Source: Ciceribacter sp. T2.26MG-112.2 (lineage in GTDB: Bacteria > Pseudomonadota > Alphaproteobacteria > Rhizobiales > Rhizobiaceae). From it: a stretch of DNA of 64,000 nt. Both the position numbers and the translations under genes were made by a program. Shown here one piece after another: positions 46,277 to 57,097 of the stretch. Numbering within the stretch: the stretch's first letter is position 1; each line of letters begins with the position of its first letter. The stretch lies in the NCBI RefSeq assembly GCF_900492205.1, contig NZ_UEYQ01000003.1, positions 372,001-436,000 on the forward strand, written 5' to 3'. The notes beneath the pieces were generated by a model. It ran no database searches, had not been told where the DNA came from, and saw only the letters and a list, made by a program, of their open reading frames with translations.

Positions 46277-47010
46277 TGGGTCAGAAAATCAATCCGATCG
46301 GTTTCCGTCTCGGCATCAACCGCACCTGGGACAGCCGTTGGTTCGCCGACAATGCCGAATACGGCAAGCTGCTCCACGAGGATCTGAAGATCCGCGCTTA
46401 CCTGATGGAAGAGCTGAAGCAGGCTGGTATCGCCAAGGTGGTCATCGAGCGTCCGCACAAGAAGTGCCGCGTCACGATCCACTCGGCTCGTCCGGGTCTG
46501 ATCATCGGCAAGAAGGGCGCAGACATCGAGAAGCTTCGCAAGAAGCTCTCGGAGATGACCAACTCCGAAACGCACCTCAACATTGTTGAAGTGCGCAAGC
46601 CGGAAGTCGACGCAACGCTCGTTGCCCAGTCGATCACCCAGCAGCTGGAGCGTCGTATCGCGTTCCGTCGCGCCATGAAGCGCGCCGTGCAGTCGGCCAT
46701 GCGTCTGGGTGCCGAAGGCATCAAGATCACCTGCGCCGGCCGTCTCGGCGGTGCCGAAATCGCGCGTACCGAATGGTATCGCGAAGGTCGCGTTCCGCTT
46801 CATACGCTCCGCGCCGACATCGACTACGGCACGGCTGAAGCCGAAACCGCTTATGGCATCTGCGGCGTCAAGGTCTGGATCTTCAAGGGCGAAATCCTTG
46901 AGCACGATCCGATGGCCTCCGAGCGTCGCGCTCTCGATAGCGATGCCCAGGGTCCCGCAAGCCGTGGCGATCGTGGCGATCGTGGCGATCGTCGCCGCGA
47001 AAACGCTTGA
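46276..47010 (+). CDS. rpsC: 30S ribosomal protein S3 with RGD-repeat tail
   Basis: A 244-residue protein at the mRNA entry. Begins [19 protein letters not shown]; the KH domain has the GKKGADIE motif. The last ~30 residues are a hydrophilic tail with three exact copies of a 9-base unit (46963-46989) encoding RGD-RGD-RGD, followed by Arg/Glu/Asn. S3 tails vary in rhizobia; the repeat is prone to copy-number change. Confidence 0.96.
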   Translation: MGQKINPIGFRLGINRTWDSRWFADNAEYGKLLHEDLKIRAYLMEELKQAGIAKVVIERPHKKCRVTIHSARPGLIIGKKGADIEKLRKKLSEMTNSETHLNIVEVRKPEVDATLVAQSITQQLERRIAFRRAMKRAVQSAMRLGAEGIKITCAGRLGGAEIARTEWYREGRVPLHTLRADIDYGTAEAETAYGICGVKVWIFKGEILEHDPMASERRALDSDAQGPASRGDRGDRGDRRRENA

Positions 47011-47047
47011 TTGACGCTGGCGAAAGATAAGTTCGGAGAATAAGAAA

Positions 47048-47461
47048 ATGTTGCAGCCAAAGCGTACAAAGTACCGCAAGCAGTTCAAGGGCCGCATCAA
47101 GGGTGTTGCCAAGGGCGGTTTCGACCTGGCATTCGGCGAGTTCGGTCTCAAGTCTCTTGAGCCGAACCGCGTCAACGCCCGCGAAATTGAAGCTGCTCGT
47201 CGTGCGATCACCCGCTACATGAAGCGTGCTGGCCGTGTCTGGATCCGGGTATTCCCCGACGTTCCGGTTACCGCCAAGCCGACCGAAGTGCGTATGGGTA
47301 AGGGTAAGGGTTCGGTCGAGTACTGGGCCTGCAAGGTCAAGCCCGGCCGTATGATGTTCGAGATCGACGGCGTGTCCGAGGAGATCGCCCGGGAGGCGCT
47401 TCGTCTCGGCTCGGCCAAGCTCTCGGTCAAGACGCGCTTCGTTCAGCGCATTGCAGAGTGA
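47048..47461 (+). CDS. rplP: 50S ribosomal protein L16
   Basis: A 137-residue protein contacting A-site tRNA. Begins [16 protein letters not shown]; the conserved [19 protein letters not shown] loop is present, including the Arg hydroxylated in some bacteria. Standard order before rpmC. Confidence 0.97.
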   Translation: MLQPKRTKYRKQFKGRIKGVAKGGFDLAFGEFGLKSLEPNRVNAREIEAARRAITRYMKRAGRVWIRVFPDVPVTAKPTEVRMGKGKGSVEYWACKVKPGRMMFEIDGVSEEIAREALRLGSAKLSVKTRFVQRIAE

Positions 47462-47472
47462 GGATCAAGCCC

Positions 47473-47673
47473 ATGAAAGCCGCAGACGTTCGCGCCATGA
47501 GCGCCGATCAATTGAATGACGAGCTTGCCAAGCTGAAGAAGGAGCAGTTCAACCTGCGCTTCCAGAAGGCGACCGGCCAGCTCGAAAAGTCTTCGCGTAT
47601 CCAGGAAGTCCGTCGTGACATCGCACGCGTGAAAACCATTGCCCGCCAGAAGGCGGCAGAAGCCAAGGCCTAA
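47473..47673 (+). CDS. rpmC: 50S ribosomal protein L29
   Basis: A 66-residue two-helix protein near the tunnel exit. I start at the ATG at 47473 with GAGGA upstream; a GTG at 47458 overlapping the rplP stop would add five residues. Contains [22 protein letters not shown], the family core. Confidence 0.95.
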   Translation: MKAADVRAMSADQLNDELAKLKKEQFNLRFQKATGQLEKSSRIQEVRRDIARVKTIARQKAAEAKA

Positions 47674-47687
47674 AGGACCAGAAAATT

Positions 47688-47924
47688 ATGCCTAAACGCA
47701 TTCTGCAGGGCGTCGTTGTCTCCGACAAGAACGAAAAGACCGTTGTTGTCCGCGTCGAGCGTCGATTCGCTCATCCGCTGCTTCAGAAGACCGTTCGCCG
47801 GTCGAAGAAGTACAAGGCTCACGACGAGAACAACCAGTACAAGGTTGGTGACGTGGTTTCCATCGAGGAATGCGCACCGATCTCCAAGGACAAGCGCTGG
47901 ACGGTGGTATCCGCCCACGCTTAA
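47688..47924 (+). CDS. rpsQ: 30S ribosomal protein S17
   Basis: A 78-residue OB-fold protein. Begins [20 protein letters not shown], with the KYKAHDENN loop and [18 protein letters not shown]. Last gene of the S10 cluster; a terminator-like hairpin follows. Confidence 0.96.
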   Translation: MPKRILQGVVVSDKNEKTVVVRVERRFAHPLLQKTVRRSKKYKAHDENNQYKVGDVVSIEECAPISKDKRWTVVSAHA

Positions 47925-47994
47925 TTTTATAGAGTTTTGCGCCTGGCCCTTGCGCCAGACGCAGAAATCTGTATGAAGCAGGCCATTGGCGCAG

Positions 47995-48021
47995 GAACGC
48001 TCCGGCAACGGGCGTTCTTTT
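47995..48021 (+). terminator. Terminator-like hairpin between rpsQ and rplN
   Basis: GAACGC-T-CCG (47995-48004) pairs with CGG-GCGTTC (48009-48017) with one bulge and a GCAA tetraloop, then TTTT (48018-48021). It lies at the boundary that separates the S10 and spc operons in E. coli, followed by a 140-base gap that may hold a promoter. Confidence 0.65.
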
Positions 48022-48158
48022 GCTTTGAGCGCACGGAAGGTCCCTCTACGGGAAACCACCCTGGCAAGTTCTTTCCGCGCGACATTCGAAATTACTCATA
48101 AGCCGGGATAGGGGGCTTCCAGCCCAACCGTTTCGGTACAACAAGAAGGCGACCTGAC

Positions 48159-48527
48159 ATGATTCAGATGCAGACTAACCTCGACGTGGCGGATAATTCC
48201 GGCGCACGTCGTGTCATGTGCATCAAGGTGCTGGGCGGCTCCAAGCGCAAATATGCTTCTGTCGGCGACATCATCGTCGTCTCGATCAAGGAAGCTATTC
48301 CGCGCGGCCGCGTGAAGAAGGGTGACGTGATGAAGGCGGTTGTCGTGCGCACCGCCAAGGACATCCGTCGCGCCGACGGCAGCGTCATCCGCTTCGATAA
48401 CAACGCAGCTGTTCTTATCGACAACAAGAAAGAGCCGATCGGCACCCGTATCTTCGGACCGGTTCCGCGCGAACTTCGCGCCAAGAACCACATGAAGATC
48501 ATCTCGCTGGCTCCGGAAGTACTGTAA
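48159..48527 (+). CDS. rplN: 50S ribosomal protein L14
   Basis: A 122-residue protein of the inter-subunit bridge. Begins [22 protein letters not shown]; contains [15 protein letters not shown] and FGPVPRELR. Starts the spc cluster after a 234-base gap. Confidence 0.97.
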   Translation: MIQMQTNLDVADNSGARRVMCIKVLGGSKRKYASVGDIIVVSIKEAIPRGRVKKGDVMKAVVVRTAKDIRRADGSVIRFDNNAAVLIDNKKEPIGTRIFGPVPRELRAKNHMKIISLAPEVL

Positions 48528-48539
48528 GGAGCCATGGCG

Positions 48540-48848
48540 ATGCAAAAGATCCGCAAGGGCGACAAGGTCGTCGTATTGACCGGTAAGGACAAGGGCCGCA
48601 CCGGTGAAGTCATTCAAGTGATGCCGAAGGAAGATCGCGCGGTTGTGCGTGGCGTGAACATGGTGAAGCGTCACCAGCGCCAGACCCAGACCGCCGAAGC
48701 CGGCATCATCAACAAGGAAGCCTCCATCCACCTGTCCAACCTCGCTGTCGCTGACACGGACGGCAAGCCGACCCGCGTCGGTTTCAAGGTCGTCGAGGGC
48801 AAGAAGGTGCGTGTGGCCAAGCGTTCGGGAGATGTGATCGATGGCTGA
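48540..48848 (+). CDS. rplX: 50S ribosomal protein L24
   Basis: A 102-residue assembly-initiating protein with a KOW motif ([20 protein letters not shown]). I start at the second ATG (48540): AAGGAG ends eight bases before it, but only two before the ATG at 48534. It overlaps rplE by eight bases. Confidence 0.95.
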   Translation: MQKIRKGDKVVVLTGKDKGRTGEVIQVMPKEDRAVVRGVNMVKRHQRQTQTAEAGIINKEASIHLSNLAVADTDGKPTRVGFKVVEGKKVRVAKRSGDVIDG

Positions 48849-49398
48849 TGCAAAGTATGAGCCGCGGCTCAAGCAGGAATATGTCTCCCGCATCCGCAAG
48901 GCGCTGCAGGAGCAGTTCAACTTCTCGAACGAGATGCAGATCCCGAAGCTCGACAAGATCGTGATCAACATGGGCGTCGGTGAAGCGACCGCTGATTCGA
49001 AGAAGCCCACCGTGGCTGCTGCCGACCTGGCCGCGATTGCCGGTCAGAAGCCGGTCATCACCCGCGCCCGTAACTCGATCGCCGGCTTCAAGTTGCGGGA
49101 GAACATGCCGATCGGCGCAAAGGTCACCCTGCGCGGCGCTCGCATGTATGAGTTCCTGGACCGTCTGATCAACATCGCGCTTCCGCGCGTTCGCGACTTT
49201 AGGGGCCTGAACCCGAAGTCCTTCGATGGCCGTGGCAACTTCGCCATGGGCATCAAGGAACACATTGTGTTCCCTGAGATCAACTACGACAAGGTTGATC
49301 AGATGTGGGGCATGGACATCATCGTTTGCACGACGGCAAACTCGGACGACGAAGCTCGGGCTCTCCTGAAAGAGTTCAACTTCCCCTTCCGTCAGTAA
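48841..49398 (+). CDS. rplE: 50S ribosomal protein L5
   Basis: A 185-residue central-protuberance protein binding 5S rRNA and P-site tRNA. Contains NMGVGEA, the [14 protein letters not shown] segment, and the C-terminal GMDI.VCT end. Overlap with rplX implies coupling. Confidence 0.97.
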   Translation: MADAKYEPRLKQEYVSRIRKALQEQFNFSNEMQIPKLDKIVINMGVGEATADSKKPTVAAADLAAIAGQKPVITRARNSIAGFKLRENMPIGAKVTLRGARMYEFLDRLINIALPRVRDFRGLNPKSFDGRGNFAMGIKEHIVFPEINYDKVDQMWGMDIIVCTTANSDDEARALLKEFNFPFRQ

Positions 49399-49431
49399 CC
49401 GTAACGACGAGCGTAGAAGAGGAACTTCCAT

Positions 49432-49737
49432 ATGGCGAAGACCAGCGCAGTTGAAAAGAACAAGCGCCGCCGCAAGATCGTTGCCAGCCAGGCTGCCAAG
49501 CGGGCTGGCCTCAAGGCGATCATCATGAACCAGTCGCTTTCGATCGAAGACCGGTTCAAGGCAACCCTTAAGCTGGCAGAACTGCCGCGCGATGGCTCCA
49601 AGACCCGTATTCGCAACCGTTGCGAAGTCACCGGTCGCCCGCGTGCGTTCTACCGCAAGCTCAAGATGTCGCGTATCGCGCTTCGCGAGCTGGGCAATAC
49701 CGGCAAGGTGCCGGGCATTGTCAAGTCGAGCTGGTAA
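49432..49737 (+). CDS. rpsN: 30S ribosomal protein S14 (zinc-independent type)
   Basis: A 101-residue protein of the 30S head. The long C-minus form without the CxxC-CxxC zinc ribbon: only one cysteine is present in [10 protein letters not shown]. Between rplE and rpsH in standard order. Confidence 0.96.
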   Translation: MAKTSAVEKNKRRRKIVASQAAKRAGLKAIIMNQSLSIEDRFKATLKLAELPRDGSKTRIRNRCEVTGRPRAFYRKLKMSRIALRELGNTGKVPGIVKSSW

Positions 49738-49749
49738 GGAGACGGACAA

Positions 49750-50148
49750 ATGACGATGACTGATCCGTTGGGCGATATGCTCACCCGTATCCGCAATGGC
49801 GCCGCACGCCGCAAGAGCTCGGTTTCGACCCCGGCCTCCAACCTTCGTGCACGCGTTCTCGATGTCCTTCAGGCTGAAGGCTACATCCGCGGTTATTCCG
49901 AAGTTAAGTACGACAATGGCAAGGCCGAACTGCAGATCGAACTGAAGTACTACGAAGGTGCTTCGGTCATCCGCGAAATCGGCCGCGTCTCCAAGCCGGG
50001 CCGCCGAGTTTATGTCTCGGTCAAGTCCATCCCGCAGGTCGCGAACGGCCTCGGCATTACGATCCTTTCGACTCCGAAGGGTGTAATGGCCGATCACCAG
50101 GCTCGCGAACAGAATGTTGGTGGCGAGGTTCTTTGCTCGGTCTTCTAA
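49750..50148 (+). CDS. rpsH: 30S ribosomal protein S8
   Basis: A 132-residue primary 16S rRNA-binding protein and spc operon repressor in E. coli. Begins with [14 protein letters not shown]-terminal [23 protein letters not shown] keep the first ATG (49750), about eight bases from AAGGAG, over ATG 49756. Confidence 0.96.
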   Translation: MTMTDPLGDMLTRIRNGAARRKSSVSTPASNLRARVLDVLQAEGYIRGYSEVKYDNGKAELQIELKYYEGASVIREIGRVSKPGRRVYVSVKSIPQVANGLGITILSTPKGVMADHQAREQNVGGEVLCSVF

Positions 50149-50190
50149 GACTGAGCAAGGATCTCCCTAGCGAACAGACAGGATCAAGAC

Positions 50191-50724
50191 ATGTCTCGTA
50201 TCGGTAAAAAGCCCGTTCCGGTTCCTGCAGGGATCACGGCCGTCGTCGACGGCCAGAAGGTGACTGCAAAGGGCCCGAAGGGCGAACTCTTCTTCGTCGC
50301 GAATGACGAAATCTCGGTCGCGCTCGAAGACAACGCCGTTGTCGTCATGCCGCGTAACGAGTCCAAGGATGCTCGGTCCAAGTGGGGCATGTCCCGCACG
50401 ATGGTCGAGAACATCTTCAAGGGCGTCAAGGACGGTTTCGAGCGCAAGCTCGAGATCAACGGCGTCGGTTACCGCGCTTCTCTGCAGGGCAAGAACCTGC
50501 AGCTGGCCCTCGGCTTCAGCCACGATGTGGTCTATGAGCCGCCGGTCGGTATCTCGATCGCGGTTCCGAAGCCGACTGAAATCATCGTCTCCGGCATCAA
50601 CAAGCAGCAGGTCGGTCAGGTCGCTGCTGAGATCCGCGAATATCGCGGCCCCGAGCCCTACAAGGGCAAGGGTGTGAAGTATGCCGAAGAGCGGATCGTC
50701 CGCAAAGAAGGCAAGAAGAAGTAA
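50191..50724 (+). CDS. rplF: 50S ribosomal protein L6
   Basis: A 177-residue two-domain protein near the sarcin-ricin loop. Begins [13 protein letters not shown]; conserved C-terminal [14 protein letters not shown] motif. Standard order before rplR. Confidence 0.97.
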   Translation: MSRIGKKPVPVPAGITAVVDGQKVTAKGPKGELFFVANDEISVALEDNAVVVMPRNESKDARSKWGMSRTMVENIFKGVKDGFERKLEINGVGYRASLQGKNLQLALGFSHDVVYEPPVGISIAVPKPTEIIVSGINKQQVGQVAAEIREYRGPEPYKGKGVKYAEERIVRKEGKKK

Positions 50725-50736
50725 GGAACGCGCGAA

Positions 50737-51099
50737 ATGGCAAGCAGGAAAGAAGCACTTGTACGTCGTGCCAATCGCGTGCGGCGTCAGATCAAGGCGG
50801 TGGCCAATGGCCGTCCGCGTCTGTCGGTACATCGCTCGTCGAAGAACATCTACGCTCAGATCATCGACGATGTCGCAGGCCGCACTTTGGCCGCAGCATC
50901 GACCCTCGATACCGATCTGCGCTCGGGCCTGAAGACCGGCGCCGACACCGCTGCAGCTGCAGCGGTCGGCAAGCTGGTTGCCGAGCGTGCCGTCAAGGCC
51001 GGCGTCAAGGAAGTTGTTTTCGACCGTGGCGCATTCATCTACCACGGCCGCATCAAGGCCCTGGCGGAAGCTGCCCGCGAAGGCGGTCTGAACTTCTAA
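50737..51099 (+). CDS. rplR: 50S ribosomal protein L18
   Basis: A 120-residue 5S rRNA-binding protein. Contains the RxRRxIK and [21 protein letters not shown] segments and ends GLNF. Followed by a 140-base gap with a GC hairpin before rpsE. Confidence 0.97.
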   Translation: MASRKEALVRRANRVRRQIKAVANGRPRLSVHRSSKNIYAQIIDDVAGRTLAAASTLDTDLRSGLKTGADTAAAAAVGKLVAERAVKAGVKEVVFDRGAFIYHGRIKALAEAAREGGLNF

Positions 51100-51105
51100 G
51101 AAATG

Positions 51106-51129
51106 CCGCCCGGGCTTGCGTCCGGGCGG
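51106..51129 (+). other. GC-rich hairpin between rplR and rpsE
   Basis: A perfect 8-bp stem (51106-51113 with 51122-51129) with an 8-base loop followed by ATTTCC. Too few U residues for a firm terminator call; it may attenuate or punctuate the spc transcript. Confidence 0.5.
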
Positions 51130-51239
51130 ATTTCCGGCTTATTGCCGGACACTCCCGGATTCGCGTCCATGCCCGAAGGGCAGGGCGGAATTATACGTAA
51201 TCTGCCGATTGCACCCGGAAAAGAAAAAGGAAAAGGACA

Positions 51240-51809
51240 ATGGCACAAGAAAAGCGTGGTTCGCGGGATGACCGTCAGAACCGTGAAGAACGCGATAGCG
51301 AATTCGTCGACAAGCTGGTCGCGATCAACCGCGTCGCCAAGGTAGTCAAGGGCGGCCGTCGTTTCGGCTTTGCAGCCCTCGTCGTCGTCGGCGACCAGAA
51401 GGGCCGCGTTGGTTTCGGACACGGCAAGGCACGCGAAGTGCCGGAAGCCATCCGCAAGGCGACCGAAGCTGCCAAGCGCGAGCTGATCTTCGTACCGCTG
51501 CGCGACGGCCGTACGCTCCACCATGACGTCAACGGTCGCCATGGCGCCGGCAAGGTTCTGCTGCGCTCGGCCAAGGCCGGTACCGGCATCATCGCCGGTG
51601 GTCCGATGCGCGCCGTGTTCGAAACGCTCGGCATGCATGACGTCGTCGCCAAGTCGACCGGCTCTTCGAACCCGTACAACATGGTTCGCGCCACATTCGA
51701 CGCCCTGAAGCACCAGGTGCATCCGAAGGACATTGCAGCTCAGCGCGGCCTGAAATTCGCCACGCTCCAGGCTCGCCGTGCCGCTTCCGGCAATGCCTCT
51801 GAAGAATAA
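51240..51809 (+). CDS. rpsE: 30S ribosomal protein S5
   Basis: A 189-residue fidelity protein at the mRNA entry. Double-stranded RNA-binding N-domain with [20 protein letters not shown] (the spectinomycin-linked loop GGRRF follows) and a C-terminal domain with [16 protein letters not shown]. Strong AAAGGAAAAGGAC upstream. Confidence 0.97.
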   Translation: MAQEKRGSRDDRQNREERDSEFVDKLVAINRVAKVVKGGRRFGFAALVVVGDQKGRVGFGHGKAREVPEAIRKATEAAKRELIFVPLRDGRTLHHDVNGRHGAGKVLLRSAKAGTGIIAGGPMRAVFETLGMHDVVAKSTGSSNPYNMVRATFDALKHQVHPKDIAAQRGLKFATLQARRAASGNASEE

Positions 51810-51823
51810 GAGGAGTCTGATCC

Positions 51824-52033
51824 ATGGCCAAGGCTACGAAGAAGACTGAAGCAAAGACGGTTACGATCGAACAGATCGGCAGCCCCATTCGCCGTCCGGC
51901 TGTCCAGCGCGCAACGCTGGTTGGTCTGGGCCTCAACAAGATGCACCGGGTCCGCACCCTGGAAGATACGCCTTCCGTTCGTGGCATGATCCGTGCTGTC
52001 CAGCATCTCGTTCGCGTCGTCGACGAGAAGTGA
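51824..52033 (+). CDS. rpmD: 50S ribosomal protein L30
   Basis: A 69-residue protein. Ferredoxin-like fold with the [22 protein letters not shown] region (split) and the HLVRVVDEK end. The N-terminal Lys/Thr-rich extension is about ten residues longer than in E. coli. Confidence 0.95.
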   Translation: MAKATKKTEAKTVTIEQIGSPIRRPAVQRATLVGLGLNKMHRVRTLEDTPSVRGMIRAVQHLVRVVDEK

Positions 52034-52049
52034 GACGGAGGGAACCATC

Positions 52050-52529
52050 ATGAAACTGAATGAAATCAAGGACAACGAAGGCGCCTCCAAGGACCGTATC
52101 CGCGTTGGTCGCGGTATCGGTTCCGGCAAGGGCAAGACCGGTGGCCGCGGCGTCAAGGGTCAGAAGGCTCGTTCGGGCGTTGCGATCAACGGCTTCGAGG
52201 GCGGCCAGATGCCGATCTATCGTCGTCTGCCGAAGCGCGGCTTCAACAACATCTTCAAGTCGGAATACGCCACCGTTTCGCTCGGCCGTATCCAGACCGC
52301 GATCGATGCCAAGAAGCTCGACCCGAAGGCAACGATCGATGCTGCTGCGCTCAAGGCAGCCGGCGTCATCCGTCGTGCCAAGGACGGCGTTCGTGTTCTC
52401 TCGGGTGGCGAACTGACCACCAAGGTGACCCTCGAGGTTGCCGGCGCGTCGAAGACCGCCGTCGAGAAGATCGAAAAGGCCGGCGGCTCGATCAAGCAGC
52501 TCGCCGCTGCTGTCGAGGCCTCTGAATAA
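52050..52529 (+). CDS. rplO: 50S ribosomal protein L15
   Basis: A 159-residue Gly-rich assembly protein. Begins [12 protein letters not shown] and has [25 protein letters not shown] glycine/lysine stretches, followed by the conserved [11 protein letters not shown] start at the ATG at 52050, giving the standard length. A terminator follows, so secY is partly uncoupled. Confidence 0.96.
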   Translation: MKLNEIKDNEGASKDRIRVGRGIGSGKGKTGGRGVKGQKARSGVAINGFEGGQMPIYRRLPKRGFNNIFKSEYATVSLGRIQTAIDAKKLDPKATIDAAALKAAGVIRRAKDGVRVLSGGELTTKVTLEVAGASKTAVEKIEKAGGSIKQLAAAVEASE

Positions 52530-52540
52530 GTCTTGAATAG

Positions 52541-52572
52541 ATCGCCCGGGGTGCTTCACACCGGGCGATTTT
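52541..52572 (+). terminator. Intrinsic terminator between rplO and secY
   Basis: A 9-bp stem (52541-52549 with 52561-52569), extended by three inner pairs (GTG/CAC), followed by TTTT. It lies 12 bases after the rplO stop and probably reduces read-through into secY-adk. Confidence 0.8.
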
Positions 52573-52761
52573 GCTCCCATATGTGAGCCTCACGATCCCA
52601 GGACGGAATGACGTCGTTTCGTCTTCCGGGATATTCTGGAAAACAAGGGTGAGGCATGCGATTGCCGCGCAATCTCTCCGACGCCCCGTTTTCTTAAAAA
52701 CATTGGACGATAGCCACCGGTCCGGCATATTTGCCGCGGTTTTGGTTTTGCGGAGAATTTC

Positions 52762-54102
52762 ATGGCTTCGGCAGCGGAACAATTGGCCTCGAATCTCAAT
52801 TTCTCGACCTTCGCCAAGGCGGAGGATCTGAAGAAGCGTCTGTGGTTCACGCTGGCCGCCTTGCTTGTCTATCGCCTGGGCACCCACATTCCGCTGCCCG
52901 GCCTCAACCCCGAAGCCTATGCGGCGGCCTTCCAGGGCCAGTCGGGCGGCATTCTCGGCCTCTTCAACATGTTCTCCGGCGGCGCCGTCGAGCGCATGGC
53001 GATTTTTGCCCTGGGCATCATGCCCTATATCTCTGCCTCGATCATCGTTCAGCTGATGACCTCGGTCGTCCCGACGCTCGAGAACCTCAAGAAAGAGGGC
53101 GAGCAGGGTCGCAAGATCATCAACCAGTACACCCGCTACGGCACCGTACTGCTTGGCACGCTCCAGGCCTATGGCATTGCCGTCGGTCTGGAAAGCGGGC
53201 AGGGCATGGTGGCCGATCCGGGCTGGTTCTTCCGCATTTCGACCGTCGTCACGCTGCTGGGCGGCACCATGTTCCTGATGTGGCTCGGCGAGCAGATCAC
53301 CTCGCGCGGCATCGGCAACGGCATTTCGCTGATCATCTTCGCCGGCATTGCCGCCGGTCTGCCGACCGCGCTTGCCCACACGCTCGATCTTGGCCGTACC
53401 GGTGCGCTCTCGACCGTGATCATCCTCACGGTGATTCTCGTGGCGATCGGCGTCATTGCCCTGATCGTCTTCGTTGAGCGCGCCCAGCGCCGCCTGCTGA
53501 TCCAGTATCCGAAGCGCCAGGTTGGCAACCGCATGTTCCAGGGCGACACCTCGCACCTGCCGCTGAAGCTAAACACCTCGGGCGTCATTCCCGCCATCTT
53601 CGCTTCGTCGCTGCTGCTTCTGCCGGCCACGGCCGCGGGCTTTGCCGGCACTTCGACGCTGCCGGCCTGGGCGACGACGATCGTCTCGGCGCTCGGCCAT
53701 GGTCAGCCGCTCTACATGGCGCTCTATGGTGCGCTGATCGCCTTCTTCGCCTTCTTCTACACGGCTATCGTCTTCAATCCGAAGGACACGGCCGACAATC
53801 TGAAGAAGCACGGCGGCTTCATCCCGGGCATCCGTCCGGGCGAGCGGACCGCGGAATACATCGACTACGTCCTGACCCGCATCACCGTGGTCGGCGCGCT
53901 CTACCTCGTCTTCGTCTGTATCCTTCCCGAGATGCTGGTTGCCCAGACGGGCATTCCATTAGCCCTTGGTGGTACTTCGCTTTTGATTGTTGTCAGCGTT
54001 ACCCTTGATACTGTAGCACAGATCCAGGGTCACCTGATTGCCCAGCAATATGAGGGCCTGATCAAGAAGTCGAAGTTGCGTGGAGGAAAGAGGGGACGAT
54101 GA
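52762..54102 (+). CDS. secY: Protein translocase subunit SecY
   Basis: A 446-residue polytopic inner-membrane protein, the channel of SecYEG. About ten membrane segments are visible. Characteristic segments are [10 protein letters not shown] near the start, the plug-region hydrophobics, [15 protein letters not shown], and [17 protein letters not shown] near the C-terminal half. Its stop overlaps the adk ATG (ATGA). A 230-base leader separates it from rplO. Confidence 0.97.
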   Translation: MASAAEQLASNLNFSTFAKAEDLKKRLWFTLAALLVYRLGTHIPLPGLNPEAYAAAFQGQSGGILGLFNMFSGGAVERMAIFALGIMPYISASIIVQLMTSVVPTLENLKKEGEQGRKIINQYTRYGTVLLGTLQAYGIAVGLESGQGMVADPGWFFRISTVVTLLGGTMFLMWLGEQITSRGIGNGISLIIFAGIAAGLPTALAHTLDLGRTGALSTVIILTVILVAIGVIALIVFVERAQRRLLIQYPKRQVGNRMFQGDTSHLPLKLNTSGVIPAIFASSLLLLPATAAGFAGTSTLPAWATTIVSALGHGQPLYMALYGALIAFFAFFYTAIVFNPKDTADNLKKHGGFIPGIRPGERTAEYIDYVLTRITVVGALYLVFVCILPEMLVAQTGIPLALGGTSLLIVVSVTLDTVAQIQGHLIAQQYEGLIKKSKLRGGKRGR

Positions 54103-54749
54103 GACTTATCCTTTTGGGGCCGCCGGGCGCGGGGAAGGGCACCCAGGCCCAGCGTATTGTCGAGAAGTACGGTATTCCGCAGCTCTCCACCGGTGACATG
54201 CTCCGCGCTGCGGTCAGCGCCGGCACGGATGTCGGGAAGCGCGCCAAGGCGGTGATGGATGCGGGTAATCTCGTATCCGACGATATCGTCAATGCCATCG
54301 TGTCGGAGCGGATCGATCAGCCGGATTGCGCCAAGGGGTTTATTCTCGATGGTTACCCGCGCACGCTCGTTCAGGCCGATTCGGTCGAGGCGATGCTTTC
54401 GGCCAAGGGGATCAAGCTCGACGTCGTGATCGAGCTTCAGGTCAATGATTCGGTCCTCGTCGACCGCGTCTCGGGCCGCTACACCTGCGCCAAGTGCGGC
54501 ACCGGCTACCACGACCGGCTGCAGAAGCCGAAGGCCGAGGGTGTTTGCGACAAGTGTGGTTCGACGGAATTCAAGCGTCGTCCGGATGACAATGCCGAGA
54601 CGATGACCACGCGGCTTCAGGACTACTACAAGAAGACCTCGCCGCTGATCGGCTACTACTATGCCAAGGGCATCCTGAAGTCCGTGGACGGCATGGCCGA
54701 GATCGACGCCGTCACGGCGGACATAGAAGCTGTACTCGCCAAGCTCTGA
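54099..54749 (+). CDS. adk: Adenylate kinase with four-cysteine LID domain
   Basis: A 216-residue enzyme interconverting ATP+AMP and 2 ADP. P-loop [10 protein letters not shown] (7-16), STGDMLRAA, and DGYPRT motifs are intact. The long LID contains CAKCGTGYH and CDKCGS: four cysteines in CxxC-CxxC arrangement, as in zinc-binding adenylate kinases of Gram-positive bacteria. It is translationally coupled to secY. Confidence 0.97.
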   Translation: MRLILLGPPGAGKGTQAQRIVEKYGIPQLSTGDMLRAAVSAGTDVGKRAKAVMDAGNLVSDDIVNAIVSERIDQPDCAKGFILDGYPRTLVQADSVEAMLSAKGIKLDVVIELQVNDSVLVDRVSGRYTCAKCGTGYHDRLQKPKAEGVCDKCGSTEFKRRPDDNAETMTTRLQDYYKKTSPLIGYYYAKGILKSVDGMAEIDAVTADIEAVLAKL

Positions 54750-54882
54750 GCCTGGCGGGACATTTCAAGAATCTTCGCGGGACCGGTTGCTTTCAGCAAC
54801 TGATTCCGCTAAATAGCGCGCCAACTCGCGGCAATTATGCGATCGGCGCGTTCTTCCTTCGGGAAGACCGGGTTCGATCGTT

Positions 54883-54910
54883 TTGACTTGTTGAGAACCT
54901 TATTTGTAAT
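54883..54910 (+). promoter_or_regulatory. Candidate promoter of rpsM-rpsK-rpoA-rplQ
   Basis: TTGACT at 54883-54888 and TGTAAT at 54905-54910 with a 16-base spacer, one of the best sigma-70-like matches in the window. Transcription would start near 54917, about 60 bases before rpsM. Confidence 0.6.
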
Positions 54911-54978
54911 TGCGGCCCGAAAGGCCGTGTAACGAGACACCACTTGCCGGATGGCAACTGGAAGCAAGGAGAATAGGC

Positions 54979-55347
54979 GTGGCACGTATCGCTGGCGTCA
55001 ACATCCCGACCGCGAAGCGCGTAGTTATTGCGCTGACCTACATTCACGGGATTGGTCCGAAATTCGCTGCTGAAATCGTCGAGAAGGTCGGTATTCCGGC
55101 TGAGCGTCGCGTTCATCAGCTCACGGATGCCGAAGTTCTGGCAATCCGCGAAACCATCGACCGCGATTACCAGGTCGAGGGCGATCTTCGTCGCGATACC
55201 GCGATGAATATCAAGCGCCTCATGGACCTCGGTTGCTACCGTGGCCTGCGCCATCGTCGCGGCCTTCCGGTTCGTGGTCAGCGCACCCACACCAATGCCC
55301 GCACCCGCAAGGGCCCGGCAAAGGCGATCGCTGGTAAGAAGAAGTAA
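54979..55347 (+). CDS. rpsM: 30S ribosomal protein S13
   Basis: A 122-residue head protein contacting P-site tRNA. The start is GTG (54979), with AAGGAG eight bases upstream, giving [10 protein letters not shown]; the longer frame from 54910 is rejected. C-terminal [15 protein letters not shown] is typical. Confidence 0.96.
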   Translation: MARIAGVNIPTAKRVVIALTYIHGIGPKFAAEIVEKVGIPAERRVHQLTDAEVLAIRETIDRDYQVEGDLRRDTAMNIKRLMDLGCYRGLRHRRGLPVRGQRTHTNARTRKGPAKAIAGKKK

Positions 55348-55480
55348 TTTCCGGATCTTCCGGGATGGAAGGCTGGCGCGTCAGTGCCGGCCTTCTTTGA
55401 GTTTGGTAAGGGGCTGTCTTGGCCCTTTCCGGTGTAGCCGCTGGAACTACGGCGGTGTTTAGATCAACGAAAGGGACATC

Positions 55481-55870
55481 ATGGCCAAGGAAGCCACCCG
55501 CATTCGCCGTCGCGAACGCAAAAATATCTCGTCGGGCGTTGCCCACGTCAACTCGACGTTCAACAACACCATGATCACCATCACCGACGCGCAGGGCAAT
55601 GCCATTGCCTGGTCGTCGGCCGGCGCCAAGGGCTTCAAGGGTTCGCGCAAGTCGACCCCGTTCGCCGCACAGATCGCCGCTGAAGATGCTGCCAAGAAGG
55701 CGCAGGAACACGGCATGAAGTCGCTCGAAGTGGAAGTTTGCGGTCCGGGTTCGGGTCGTGAATCCGCTCTGCGCGCTCTGCAGGCTGCGGGTTTCATGAT
55801 CACCTCGATCCGCGACGTGACCCCGATCCCGCACAATGGTTGCCGCCCGCGCAAGAAGCGTCGCGTCTGA
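55481..55870 (+). CDS. rpsK: 30S ribosomal protein S11
   Basis: A 129-residue platform protein near the mRNA exit. Contains [18 protein letters not shown] and the [13 protein letters not shown] motif, and ends RPRKKRRV. rpoA follows after 95 bases. Confidence 0.97.
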   Translation: MAKEATRIRRRERKNISSGVAHVNSTFNNTMITITDAQGNAIAWSSAGAKGFKGSRKSTPFAAQIAAEDAAKKAQEHGMKSLEVEVCGPGSGRESALRALQAAGFMITSIRDVTPIPHNGCRPRKKRRV

Positions 55871-55965
55871 TCATCTTTCATCCCGCCGATGAGCGCTGAG
55901 GCGCTCCTCTCGGTGTTAGCTCGGTAGCCACGATTGGATGGTGGCGACGAACGGAAGGTAAAATA

Positions 55966-56976
55966 ATGATTCAGAAGAATTGGCAGGAACTGATCAAGCC
56001 GAACAAGGTCGAGTTCACCTCGTCCGGCCGCACCAAGGCGACCCTCGTCGCCGAGCCGCTGGAACGCGGTTTCGGCCTGACGCTCGGCAACGCGCTGCGT
56101 CGCGTGCTGTTGTCGTCGCTGCGTGGTGGTGCCGTCACCGCCGTGCAGATCGACGGCGTGCTGCACGAGTTCTCGTCGATCCCGGGCGTCCGGGAAGACG
56201 TGACCGACATCGTGCTCAACATCAAGGAAATCGCCATCAAGATGGACGGCGATGATCCGAAGCGCATGGTCGTGCGCAAGCAGGGTCCGGGCGTCGTGAC
56301 CGCCGGTGACATCCAGACGGTTGGCGATATCGAAATCCTCAACCCGAACCATGTTATCTGCACCCTCGACGAGGGCGCTGAAATCCGCATGGAATTCACC
56401 GTCGCCAACGGCAAGGGCTATGTTCCGGCCGAGCGCAATCGTGCGGAAGATGCTCCCATCGGCCTCATCCCGGTCGACAGCCTGTATTCGCCGGTCAAGA
56501 AAGTGTCCTACAAGGTGGAAAACACCCGCGAAGGCCAGGTTCTCGACTACGACAAGCTGACGATGACCATCGAGACCGACGGTTCGATCACCGGTGAAGA
56601 TGCTGTCGCCTTCGCGGCCCGCATTCTCCAGGACCAGCTCGGCGTCTTCGTCAATTTCGACGAGCCGCAGAAGGAAGTCGAAGAGGAAGCCGTCACCGAA
56701 CTCGCGTTCAACCCGGCCCTCCTCAAGAAGGTCGACGAGCTCGAGCTTTCGGTCCGTTCGGCCAACTGCCTGAAGAACGACAACATCGTCTATATCGGCG
56801 ACCTCATTCAGAAGACCGAAGCAGAAATGCTCCGCACTCCGAACTTTGGCCGCAAGTCGCTGAACGAAATCAAGGAAGTTCTCGCTTCCATGGGCCTGCA
56901 CCTCGGCATGGAAGTGCCCGCATGGCCGCCCGAGAACATCGAAGATCTCGCCAAGCGCTACGAAGACCAATACTAA
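55966..56976 (+). CDS. rpoA: RNA polymerase subunit alpha
   Basis: A 336-residue subunit. N-terminal assembly domain (about 1-235) with [19 protein letters not shown], and C-terminal DNA/activator-contact domain (about 250-320) with [13 protein letters not shown] and [17 protein letters not shown]. Standard position after rpsK. Confidence 0.98.
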   Translation: MIQKNWQELIKPNKVEFTSSGRTKATLVAEPLERGFGLTLGNALRRVLLSSLRGGAVTAVQIDGVLHEFSSIPGVREDVTDIVLNIKEIAIKMDGDDPKRMVVRKQGPGVVTAGDIQTVGDIEILNPNHVICTLDEGAEIRMEFTVANGKGYVPAERNRAEDAPIGLIPVDSLYSPVKKVSYKVENTREGQVLDYDKLTMTIETDGSITGEDAVAFAARILQDQLGVFVNFDEPQKEVEEEAVTELAFNPALLKKVDELELSVRSANCLKNDNIVYIGDLIQKTEAEMLRTPNFGRKSLNEIKEVLASMGLHLGMEVPAWPPENIEDLAKRYEDQY

Positions 56977-57097
56977 GAAACAAGAAAGGCAGGTTTACCT
57001 CTGCCTTTTCCAGTCAAACTGCAGGCGGATGCCTGTATGTGTCAGGAAACGGCAGGGCGCCGCATAAAGCGCGAGCCTGCGTAGAAGGAGAATAGCA

